Below are positions 26,168 to 33,259 of a DNA stretch of 34,953 nucleotides, piece after piece. The notes beneath the pieces were generated by a model. That model made no database searches. It was not told the origin of the DNA and worked only from the letters and a program-made list of their open reading frames with translations. Made by a program: the position numbers and the translations under genes. The stretch is from Streptomyces flaveus (GTDB lineage Bacteria > Actinomycetota > Actinomycetes > Streptomycetales > Streptomycetaceae), in contig NZ_BMPQ01000023.1 in the NCBI RefSeq assembly GCF_014647675.1, positions 68,630 through 103,582 of the forward strand. Direction: 5' to 3'. The stretch's first letter is position 1. The number at the start of each line of letters is the position of its first letter.

Positions 26168-27113
26168 GATAGCCGAGTTGGGCTCGGCTTTCGCTGCCGA
26201 GGGTGGCGGCGAGTTTGGCTATGTGGACTCGGGCGGTGCGGACGTTCATGCCGAGGCGGTCCGCGATGACCGCGTCGGTGTGGCCTTCGATGAGGAGGGC
26301 GGCGATGGCTCGTTGGCGGGGGGTGACGCCGTCGAGGGACGGGCGCCGGACCGCTTCGGGGTACATGGGAGTGGCCAGCCGCCAGAGGCGGTCGAAGGTG
26401 GTGACGAAGTAGCCGACCAGGGCCGGGTGATGGACCGCCACGGCGATGGTGCGGTCCTTGTGGGCGGGTATGAAGGCCACGGTCCGGTCGACGACGAGCA
26501 GCCGCTCGGTGACTTCGTCCAGGGTGCGGGCCTCGACATCGCCCGCCAACTGTTCGTAGCGGGCGAGCACAGTGGGTGCGTGGCGCAGCGTGTGCTGGTA
26601 GAGGGTGCGGATGCGGCCGCCGCGGTCGAGGAAAGCCTGGTCGCGGTCCAGGGCTTCGATGTGGACCTGGGGAGGCGGACCGATGTGCGAGGCGTGCGGT
26701 TGGATGGCGAGAAGTTCGCTGGAGGCGTCAGCCAAGGTCTCGGTGATGACCTGGTTGATGCGCGCCATACCGGTGAGGACCCTGATCGTCGGGCTGTCCG
26801 TCGCTGCCGTACGACCGCCGTCGAGCCGCATCAGCGGCTCGAACACTGTGGCCAGCCGCTCCTCGCGTCGCCGTTCGTCGGCGATGCGGTCCTCGGCGAT
26901 GCGGAGCAGCCTGTGGAGGGCCGCGGCCGGTGCGATGGGCTCCAGTCGGCTCAGGTCCTCGACGGACGGCTGCAGCAGCCCGAAGTCGACAAGACACGGG
27001 GCTCCGACGACGTCGGCACTGCGTACGCGCCCTTCCCGCAGGGCTCGTGCGTACAGTCGCGTGCCCGTCTCGCACAGTTCCTCCGGCCCGTGGCCGTGCG
27101 CCTCGCTTGTCAC
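26121..27113 (-). CDS. LuxR-type regulator with TrmB/PLD-like sensor domain, paralog 2
   Basis: 330 residues with the same plan as its neighbours: N-terminal ELCETGTRLYARALREGRV, sensor part SSELLAIQPHAS, RIRTLYQHTLRHAP, TLDEVTERLLVVDRTVAFIP, and the C-terminal HTH PRQRAIAALLIEGHTDAVIA, RLGMNVRTARVHIAKL. The GTG 27113 aligns with the start of paralog 3. It begins 24 bases after the stop of paralog 3, so both are on one transcript from the 28.1 kb promoter region. The ligand sensed is unknown; in TrmB-like proteins the matching domain binds sugars or other small molecules. Confidence 0.88.
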   Translation of the reverse strand: MTSEAHGHGPEELCETGTRLYARALREGRVRSADVVGAPCLVDFGLLQPSVEDLSRLEPIAPAAALHRLLRIAEDRIADERRREERLATVFEPLMRLDGGRTAATDSPTIRVLTGMARINQVITETLADASSELLAIQPHASHIGPPPQVHIEALDRDQAFLDRGGRIRTLYQHTLRHAPTVLARYEQLAGDVEARTLDEVTERLLVVDRTVAFIPAHKDRTIAVAVHHPALVGYFVTTFDRLWRLATPMYPEAVRRPSLDGVTPRQRAIAALLIEGHTDAVIADRLGMNVRTARVHIAKLAATLGSESRAQLGYLIGQSGILEQPDQER

Positions 27114-27136
27114 ATGCGGCTCTCTTCGGTCGGCGT

Positions 27137-28120
27137 TCAGTGATCCTGGTCCAGGATCCCCGACTGCGCGATGAGGAAGCCGAGTTGGGCCCGGCTGCCG
27201 CTCCCGAGGGCGGTGGCCAACTTCGCTATGTGGGCGCGGCACGTGCGTACGTTCATGCCGAGGCGCCGGGCTATCGCCTCGTCGACGTAGCCCTCCACGA
27301 GCAGCTTCGCTATCGAGTGCTGGATGTCGGTGATGCCGTCGGGGTCGGTTTCGTAGGGGGCGCCCGCGTCCAGGGGGACCGAACGGCCCCACATGAACTC
27401 GAAGACCTTGATCAGGTAGCGGACGAGCCCGGGATGACGGAGCTCGAGGGCGACCTGCCCGTCATCGCGCGTGGGGATGAAGGCGACGGTCTCGTCGCAG
27501 ATGATGAGCCGCTCGACGAGTTCGTCGATGGTGCGGTACTCCACCTTGCCGTTGGAGAACTGGGCCACGTAGGCCAGGGTCTCGGGGCTGTACCGGGCTG
27601 TGTGCTGGTAGAGGGTCCGAATGCGGCAGCCCCGTTCGATCAACGGCCTGTCGCGCTCCAGTCCTTGATGGAGTGTGTGCTCGAGCCGGCGGCGGCTCGG
27701 CTGGACCGTGAGCATCTCGGACTGGCACTGGGCCGTGGCCAGGTCGAGTGCCGCATTGATCCGCTCGATGCCCTCCAGCACCGTGATCGAGTGGGTGTTT
27801 GACGTCGCCTGGGCGCTGAGGGTCATGAACGGCTCGAAAGCGTCGGCCAGTTCGATCGACATCCGCCGCTGCTTGGTGATCTCGTGCTCGATCGGGTTGA
27901 GCCGCTGGGCCAGGGCGATCGACGGGGGAACCGGGCGCAGCCAGTTCGCGTCGTCGGGGTCGGGGTGCAGGAGGGCGAACTCCATCAGGCAGGGAGCGGG
28001 CTCCACGTCCGCGCGGGCGATGCGCCCAACGCGCAAAGCGTTCTCATAAAGACGGCGACCTTCCTCGCACAGCTCAGTCACTCCATGAGGATGTGTCTGC
28101 TTAGTCTCATTTGTAGCCAA
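27137..28120 (-). CDS. LuxR-type regulator with TrmB/PLD-like sensor domain, paralog 3
   Basis: 327 residues. N-terminus ELCEEGRRLYENALRVGRI, sensor region with SEMLTVQPSRRR, RIRTLYQHTARYSPETLAY, TIDELVERLIICDETVAFIP, and C-terminal HTH ending MNVRTCRAHIAKLATALGS. It is the gene next to the DSTW peptide unit and divergent from it, so it is the most likely direct regulator of that unit. Start is uncertain: TTG 28120 (ribosome site GGGTGGAG, close spacing) matches the length of paralog 2, while ATG 28147 or ATG 28168 would add 9 or 16 residues and the latter would begin inside the dyad at 28166-28193. Confidence 0.85.
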   Translation of the reverse strand: MATNETKQTHPHGVTELCEEGRRLYENALRVGRIARADVEPAPCLMEFALLHPDPDDANWLRPVPPSIALAQRLNPIEHEITKQRRMSIELADAFEPFMTLSAQATSNTHSITVLEGIERINAALDLATAQCQSEMLTVQPSRRRLEHTLHQGLERDRPLIERGCRIRTLYQHTARYSPETLAYVAQFSNGKVEYRTIDELVERLIICDETVAFIPTRDDGQVALELRHPGLVRYLIKVFEFMWGRSVPLDAGAPYETDPDGITDIQHSIAKLLVEGYVDEAIARRLGMNVRTCRAHIAKLATALGSGSRAQLGFLIAQSGILDQDH

Positions 28121-28165
28121 ATCTCCACCCCCCAGGGTCCTGAACATGCAGGAACATGATGCATC

Positions 28166-28193
28166 CATTCGGTGGCCATGACGTGCCCGAATG
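28166..28193. promoter_or_regulatory. Operator-like dyad between regulator 3 and the DSTW peptide gene
   Basis: CATTCGG-N14-CCGAATG: perfect 7-base arms whose centres are 21 bp apart (two helical turns), in the 112-base divergent promoter region. A smaller dyad TCCTG-N6-CAGGA lies at 28138-28153. Suitable for a dimeric LuxR-type protein controlling both directions. Confidence 0.5.
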
Positions 28194-28232
28194 CGCCATC
28201 GTCGTATTCGACGGGGGAGAGGTGACCTTCAA

Positions 28233-28517
28233 ATGAGGACGAAGCCGACTATGCATAAGAGAATGCTTCGCTCGGCGCTTGCCGCCGCCTTCTCCGCCGT
28301 TGTGACCCTCGGGGCTGTGGGTGGCCTCGTGGGTACGCAAGGTGACGCTCCGTTGGGCGACAGTACGTGGCGCGTGAGTGCCGCGGCTACTGCCGACGAC
28401 CCCAGTGACAGTACTTGGGTCAGTCCGGTGCCTGCCGCCAATCCTGGTGACAGTACCTGGATCAGTCCGGCGTCCACCGGCGGCGACAATGACAGCACGT
28501 GGGTCGCCGAGTCATGA
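28233..28517 (+). CDS. Exported peptide with four DSTW repeats
   Basis: 94 residues. A basic start (MRTKPTMHKRMLR) and hydrophobic core (about 14-34) form a Sec-type signal peptide or RiPP-like leader. The remaining 55-60 residues carry DSTW four times, with Trp at 46, 62, 76 and 90, so the spacing is 16, 14, 14. The fuller unit is (G/S/N)DSTW(V/I)SP plus a Pro/Ala linker. The middle two copies also repeat at DNA level with a 42-base period, and three of four use the rare Ser codon AGT. No Cys is present. ATG 28233 has GGGGGAGAGG upstream; ATG 28251 is an alternative. The stop overlaps the next start (ATGA). I know no characterised homolog. Confidence 0.8.
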   Translation: MRTKPTMHKRMLRSALAAAFSAVVTLGAVGGLVGTQGDAPLGDSTWRVSAAATADDPSDSTWVSPVPAANPGDSTWISPASTGGDNDSTWVAES

Positions 28518-28849
28518 CTACCCCACCCGACGACCGCTCCTTCCGGAGAGAAATGGCCACCGCCTACCGCTCCGGCTGGCACTTCATCGACCTGGTCACC
28601 GCCATCCCCCACAGCGGCGACTCGCTGATGGTGACCGTCTTCGGAGAGCCGGTCGTCGTCACCAGGGACGAGGAAGACGACGTGCGGGCGTACCGGTGTC
28701 TACGACGTCCGCGAGGAGCGCCGCAGCCCGTGCGGTGTGCCATTCGGTACGGAATGATCTTTGTGAACCTCGACCAGCGTGATCACGAGCTGGTCGAGCC
28801 GGAAGCCCCGGACGTACGAACCATCTCAGCCACCCCCCGCAGTGCCTGA
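28514..28849 (+). CDS. Rieske-like (degenerate) small protein coupled to the DSTW peptide
   Basis: 111 residues. The segment SGWHFIDLVTAIPHSGDS, then MVTVFGEPVVVTRDEEDDVRA, resembles the N-terminal part of Rieske-type ring-hydroxylating oxygenases. The later YGMIFVNLDQ resembles the stretch after the Rieske centre. The metal-ligand region is shortened to YRCLRRPRGAPQPVRC: two Cys remain but both His ligands are absent, so a normal 2Fe-2S centre is not expected. No signal peptide is visible. Its ATG overlaps the peptide gene's stop (ATGA), so the two are made together. It may be a binding or maturation partner, or a decaying gene; uniform codon bias favours a working gene. Confidence 0.65.
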   Translation: MTTPPDDRSFRREMATAYRSGWHFIDLVTAIPHSGDSLMVTVFGEPVVVTRDEEDDVRAYRCLRRPRGAPQPVRCAIRYGMIFVNLDQRDHELVEPEAPDVRTISATPRSA

Positions 28850-28893
28850 CGCGATTCCCCCGTCGCAATAGATCGCGCAGGTGCTCCCCCCCG

Positions 28894-28932
28894 CAGCGGC
28901 GTCACCGTGACCTGAACACGGTGACGCCGCTG
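28894..28932 (+). terminator. Hairpin terminator after the DSTW unit
   Basis: A perfect 15-bp stem CAGCGGCGTCACCGT with its complement, 9-base loop, then TCGTTT. It lies 45 bases after the stop at 28849 and separates the unit from clpB. Confidence 0.9.
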
Positions 28933-29048
28933 TCGTTTGCGCGGAATCTCCTGGTATGGCCCGCTTCTGGGCGCTGTGGAGCGCGGCTGGTTTCTGTCCT
29001 TTTTTCGTTGCTGCGGGCATCTTCCTTCTGGGTGGCCTCTCTCATCCC

Positions 29049-29069
29049 CTTGAGTGAAATAGACTCAAC
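29049..29069 (+). promoter_or_regulatory. HspR operator (HAIR) of clpB
   Basis: CTTGAGT-gaaatag-ACTCAAC differs from the HAIR consensus only in the last base. A TAGACT (-10-like) word at 29060-29065 lies inside it, so HspR binding would block the promoter. The start codon is 71 bases downstream. This links clpB to the dnaK operon regulon. Confidence 0.92.
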
Positions 29070-29140
29070 TTTGTGTACGTTGCCAAAGTCAGTGTTGGAA
29101 GATGGCTGACGACGGCTGACGCAAGGAGGAGACAGCGGAC

Positions 29141-31753
29141 GTGGACGCCGAGCTGACCAACAGGAGCCGGGACGCGATCAACGCGGCCAGCAACCGTGCC
29201 GTGTCCGAGGGCCACCCGGATCTCACCCCCGCGCACCTGCTGCTCGCACTGCTCGAGGGGCAGGAGAACGAGAACATCACCGACCTGCTGACCGCGACGG
29301 AGGCGGACCAGGCGGCCGTACGGGCCGGCGCCGAGCGTGTACTGAGCGCGCTGCCCAGCGTGACCGGCTCGACCGTCGCCCCGCCGCAGCCCAACCGCGA
29401 GCTGCTCGCCGTCATCGCCGATGCCACGGAGCGGGCCAAGGAGCTGGGCGACGAGTACCTCTCCACGGAGCACCTGCTGATCGGCATCGCCGCGAAGGGC
29501 GGCCAGACCGGGGACGTACTCTCCCAGCAGGGCGCCAGTGCGAAGAAGCTGCTGGAGGCCTTCCAGAAAGCGAGGGGAGGGCGCCGCGTGACCACACCGG
29601 ATCCCGAGGGCCAGTACAAGGCACTCGAGAAGTTCGGGACCGACTTCACGGCCGCCGCGCGTGAGGGCAAGCTCGACCCGGTCATCGGGCGGGACCAGGA
29701 GATCCGGCGCGTCGTGCAGGTGCTGTCCCGGCGTACGAAGAACAACCCCGTCCTCATCGGCGAGCCCGGCGTCGGCAAGACCGCCGTCGTGGAGGGACTC
29801 GCCCAGCGGATCATCAAGGGTGACGTGCCCGAGTCCCTCAAGAACAAGCGGCTCGTCGCGCTCGACATCGGCGCGATGATCGCGGGCGCCAAGTACCGCG
29901 GTGAGTTCGAGGAGCGGCTGAAGACCGTACTCGCCGAGATCAAGGACTCCGACGGGCAGATCATCACGTTCATCGACGAGCTGCACACCGTCGTGGGCGC
30001 CGGGGCCGGCGGTGACTCCGCCATGGACGCGGGCAACATGCTCAAGCCCATGCTCGCCCGCGGTGAGCTGCGCATGGTCGGTGCCACGACCCTCGACGAG
30101 TACCGCGAGCGCATCGAGAAGGACCCGGCCCTGGAGCGGCGTTTCCAGCAGGTGCTGGTCGCCGAGCCGACCGTCGAGGACACCATCGCGATTCTGCGCG
30201 GGCTCAAGGGGCGGTACGAGGCCCATCACAAGGTGGTGATCGCGGACAGCGCGCTGGTCGCCGCCGCCACCCTCTCCGACCGCTACATCACCTCCCGTTT
30301 CCTGCCCGACAAGGCGATCGACCTGGTCGACGAGTCCGCCTCCCGGCTGCGTATGGAGATCGACTCGTCTCCCGTCGAGATCGACGAACTCCAGCGCGTC
30401 GTCGACCGGCTGAAGATGGAGGAGCTGGCGCTGGAGAGGGAGACCGACCCCGCCTCCCGTGAGCGCCTGGAGAAGCTGCGCCGCGATCTCGCCGACAAGG
30501 AGGAGGAGCTGCGCGGCCTCACCGCCCGCTGGGAGAAGGAGAAGCAGTCCCTCAACCGGGTCGGTGAGCTGAAGGAGAAGCTCGACGAACTGCGCGGGCA
30601 GGCCGAACGCGCCCAGCGCGACGGCGACTTCGACACCGCCTCCAAGCTGCTGTACGGCGAGATCCCCGCCGTGGAAAGGGACTTGGAGGCCGCCTCCGAG
30701 GAAGAGGAGGAGGCGTCCAAGTCGGGGTCCAAGTCCGACACGATGGTGAAGGAGGAGGTCGGCGCGGACGACATCGCGGACGTCGTCGCCGCCTGGACCG
30801 GCATTCCCGCCGGACGGCTCCTCGAGGGCGAGACGCAGAAACTGCTGCGCATGGAGGAGGAGCTGGGCCGTCGGCTGATCGGCCAGACCGAGGCCGTACG
30901 GACGGTGTCGGACGCGGTACGCCGCACGCGCGCGGGTATCGCGGACCCCGACCGTCCCACCGGCTCCTTCCTCTTCCTCGGCCCGACGGGCGTCGGCAAG
31001 ACCGAACTGGCCAAGGCGCTCGCGGACTTCCTCTTCGACGACGAGCGGGCGATGGTCCGTATCGACATGTCGGAGTACAGCGAGAAGCACAGCGTGGCGC
31101 GGCTGGTCGGCGCCCCGCCCGGCTACATCGGTTACGAGGAGGGCGGCCAGCTGACCGAGGCGGTGCGGCGTCGCCCGTACAGCGTGGTGCTGCTGGACGA
31201 GGTCGAGAAGGCGCACTCCGAGGTCTTCGACATCCTGCTCCAGGTGCTGGACGACGGACGTCTCACGGACGGACAGGGCCGTACGGTCGACTTCCGCAAC
31301 GCGATCCTGATCCTCACCTCGAACCTGGGCAGCCAGTTCCTGGTCGACCCGATCACCAGCGAGGAGGAGAAGAAGGAGCAGGTGCTCGAGGTGGTCCGCG
31401 CCTCCTTCAAGCCGGAGTTCCTGAACCGCCTGGACGACCTGGTCGTCTTCTCGGCCCTGACGAAGCCCGAGCTGAAGCGCATCGCCAGGCTCCAGATCGA
31501 CCGCCTCACCAAGCGCCTGGCCGAGCGCCGCCTGACCCTGGAGGTCACCGACGAGGCCCTGACCTGGCTCGCGGACGAGGGCATGGACCCGGCCTACGGC
31601 GCCCGTCCCCTCCGCCGCCTCGTCCAGACCACCATCGGCGACCGCCTCGCCAAGGAGATCCTCGCGGGCGAGGTGAAGGACGGCGACACGGTACGGGTGG
31701 ACTCCTTCGGGGACGGCCTGATCGTGGGGCCGGCTACGGGCAAGACGCTGTAG
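29141..31753 (+). CDS. clpB: ATP-dependent disaggregase ClpB
   Basis: 870 residues, full length for ClpB. Clp N domain (about 1-145), first AAA+ domain with GEPGVGKTAVVEGLAQR, a long coiled-coil middle domain (about 400-530, Glu/Lys/Leu-rich), and second AAA+ domain with GPTGVGKTELAKALA and the pore loop GYIGYEEGG. It pulls aggregated proteins apart together with DnaK. GTG 29141 has AAGGAGGAG about 10 bases upstream. It is a single gene under the HAIR operator at 29049-29069. Confidence 0.98.
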   Translation: MDAELTNRSRDAINAASNRAVSEGHPDLTPAHLLLALLEGQENENITDLLTATEADQAAVRAGAERVLSALPSVTGSTVAPPQPNRELLAVIADATERAKELGDEYLSTEHLLIGIAAKGGQTGDVLSQQGASAKKLLEAFQKARGGRRVTTPDPEGQYKALEKFGTDFTAAAREGKLDPVIGRDQEIRRVVQVLSRRTKNNPVLIGEPGVGKTAVVEGLAQRIIKGDVPESLKNKRLVALDIGAMIAGAKYRGEFEERLKTVLAEIKDSDGQIITFIDELHTVVGAGAGGDSAMDAGNMLKPMLARGELRMVGATTLDEYRERIEKDPALERRFQQVLVAEPTVEDTIAILRGLKGRYEAHHKVVIADSALVAAATLSDRYITSRFLPDKAIDLVDESASRLRMEIDSSPVEIDELQRVVDRLKMEELALERETDPASRERLEKLRRDLADKEEELRGLTARWEKEKQSLNRVGELKEKLDELRGQAERAQRDGDFDTASKLLYGEIPAVERDLEAASEEEEEASKSGSKSDTMVKEEVGADDIADVVAAWTGIPAGRLLEGETQKLLRMEEELGRRLIGQTEAVRTVSDAVRRTRAGIADPDRPTGSFLFLGPTGVGKTELAKALADFLFDDERAMVRIDMSEYSEKHSVARLVGAPPGYIGYEEGGQLTEAVRRRPYSVVLLDEVEKAHSEVFDILLQVLDDGRLTDGQGRTVDFRNAILILTSNLGSQFLVDPITSEEEKKEQVLEVVRASFKPEFLNRLDDLVVFSALTKPELKRIARLQIDRLTKRLAERRLTLEVTDEALTWLADEGMDPAYGARPLRRLVQTTIGDRLAKEILAGEVKDGDTVRVDSFGDGLIVGPATGKTL

Positions 31754-31937
31754 TACGTGCCGCATCCGCTGTCTGGGGCGTGGTCGATTGAGCGCCGTTC
31801 CGCCGTTCATTCGGCCACATTCGGAACCCTTCGCCTGGGGCGGTTGCCGGTCACGGCCCAAGAGAGAGAGGGTGGGCTGTGTACGTCTGGTCTCAGCTAT
31901 GGCCGGACGAGCCAGACGAGCACAGGAGTGTCCAAGT

Positions 31938-32477
31938 ATGTCCATCGACCCGTCCTCGATTCCGAACTTCGGGGGCCAGCCCGAGCCAGAGCCGCAGAGC
32001 GGCGGACCGGCGGGCCCCGTCGTCCCGGATCAGGACCTCGTGAAGCAGCTCCTGGACCAGATGGAGCTGAAGTACGTCGTCGACGACGAGGGTGACCTCG
32101 CTGCGCCGTGGGAGCAGTTCCGTACGTACTTCATGTTCCGTGGCGAGGGAGACCAGCAGGTCTTCTCGGTGCGGACGTTCTACGACCGCCCGCACAAGAT
32201 CGACGAGAAGCCCCAGCTCCTCGAGTCGATCGACGACTGGAACCGGCGCACGCTGTGGCCCAAGCTCTACAGCCACACGCACGACGACGGCACCGTCCGC
32301 CTCATCGGCGAGGCGCAGATGCTGATCGGTACCGGTGTCAGCCTGGAGCACTTCGTGTCCTCGACGGTCAGCTGGGTGCGGGCCGCCATCGAGTTCGACA
32401 AGTGGCTTGTCGAGCAGCTCGGCCTTGAGCAGGAGGTCAACGACGCCGAGAAGCCCGACGACGGCGACGAGGAGTAG
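31938..32477 (+). CDS. YbjN-domain protein
   Basis: 179 residues. After a Pro/Glu-rich front, residues about 35-170 match the YbjN / type III secretion chaperone-like fold: LLDQMELKYVVDDEGDLAAP, YFMFRGEGDQQVFSVRTFYD, LLESIDDWNRRTLWPKLY and LEHFVSSTVSWVRAAIEFDK. Such proteins are cytoplasmic and thought to bind other proteins; no enzyme motif is seen. ATG 31938 has AGGAG 9 bases upstream, so the longer frame from 31788 was cut. Two direct CATTCGG words stand at about 31808-31823 upstream. A hairpin follows at 32523. Confidence 0.88.
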   Translation: MSIDPSSIPNFGGQPEPEPQSGGPAGPVVPDQDLVKQLLDQMELKYVVDDEGDLAAPWEQFRTYFMFRGEGDQQVFSVRTFYDRPHKIDEKPQLLESIDDWNRRTLWPKLYSHTHDDGTVRLIGEAQMLIGTGVSLEHFVSSTVSWVRAAIEFDKWLVEQLGLEQEVNDAEKPDDGDEE

Positions 32478-32522
32478 TTCCCGCGGTAATCCTCGCGTTT
32501 TCCAGGGCTTCGGCCCCGTACG

Positions 32523-32588
32523 CGAACGAGAGCCCGGTCAGGGCCGCGACCAGCAGCGTCGCGTGCCCGGCCGGGCTCTCGCCGTTCG
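32523..32588 (+). terminator. Hairpin terminator after the YbjN-like gene
   Basis: GAGAGCCCGG (32528-32537) pairs with CCGGGCTCTC (32571-32580), extended by CGAAC/GTTCG on the outside with a 3-base bulge; an inner GCGAC/GTCGC hairpin sits in the loop. Confidence 0.75.
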
Positions 32589-32712
32589 TCGCGCGGGGCT
32601 GACCTCACGGAAGGCGCTCGCCCTGCCCGCCCCCTGACCTGAGTATTCCGGTCGCAGCGACTGAGTATGTTGCCCGGTACCCCGGATCCCGGGCGGCTGG
32701 TGCACTGTCGTC

Positions 32713-33021
32713 ATGACCACGGACACCACGCGCCCGCGCCCCATCCGAAACGTCACCGCCACGGTCACCGCCACCGGTTCGGCCCTCTCGGTGGTGCTGG
32801 TCCCGCTGGTGGTCGGGGCCTTGGTGGCGCGGACGGTCGGAGGCGACCCGATGGTGTCGGTCAACGCCCTGATCGCGGGCGGCGGGCAGCGGGCCAGACT
32901 GTCCCGGAGCCAGTTGCGCGGCTACCGCGGCCGGGCGCTCGCGGCGGCGCGGGTTGCGCGGGGTCGGTCGGCCCGGTGGTCGAGCAGGAGGGCCGGCGGG
33001 GAAACCTCCATCGGGTCATGA
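32713..33021 (+). CDS. Doubtful small membrane ORF
   Basis: 102 codons with reasonable third-position GC in the first two thirds. A hydrophobic stretch near residues 23-42 (ALSVVLVPLVVGALVA) could span the membrane; the rest is Arg/Ala-rich. The ATG (32713) has no clear ribosome site, and the last 35 residues look like low-complexity read-through. No family recognised. It could be a short real protein or chance ORF. The following 33022-33259 shows no gene. Confidence 0.35.
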   Translation: MTTDTTRPRPIRNVTATVTATGSALSVVLVPLVVGALVARTVGGDPMVSVNALIAGGGQRARLSRSQLRGYRGRALAAARVARGRSARWSSRRAGGETSIGS

Positions 33022-33259
33022 GCACCGGCCCGCCGGGTGCCAGGGGGCCTGTTCGCCAGGGTGGCAGTGCACCCGAGCCGTCGTCGAACCAACCAGGACG
33101 GGGGCAGCCGCAGCTCCCCGTGAATCCAGTCGCCCCACCCGGTCGTGCAACTCCGCGTCAACAGTCGTGCCCGTCCATCCATCGCGCCACTGGGTGCGCG
33201 GCGGCTCGGAGCAACCGCGTTCGTGTGGCCGGTACCTTTGCGGGTACGCCTGTCGGCTG

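Noticed and set aside
31808..31823. CATTCGG direct repeat as a LuxR-type operator
   Set aside because: Only two short direct words without dyad symmetry; kept as a remark under the 28166 dyad rather than as a feature.
29042..31945. 967-codon minus-strand ORF opposite clpB
   Set aside because: Shadow of clpB; its composition is only the complement of ClpB codons.
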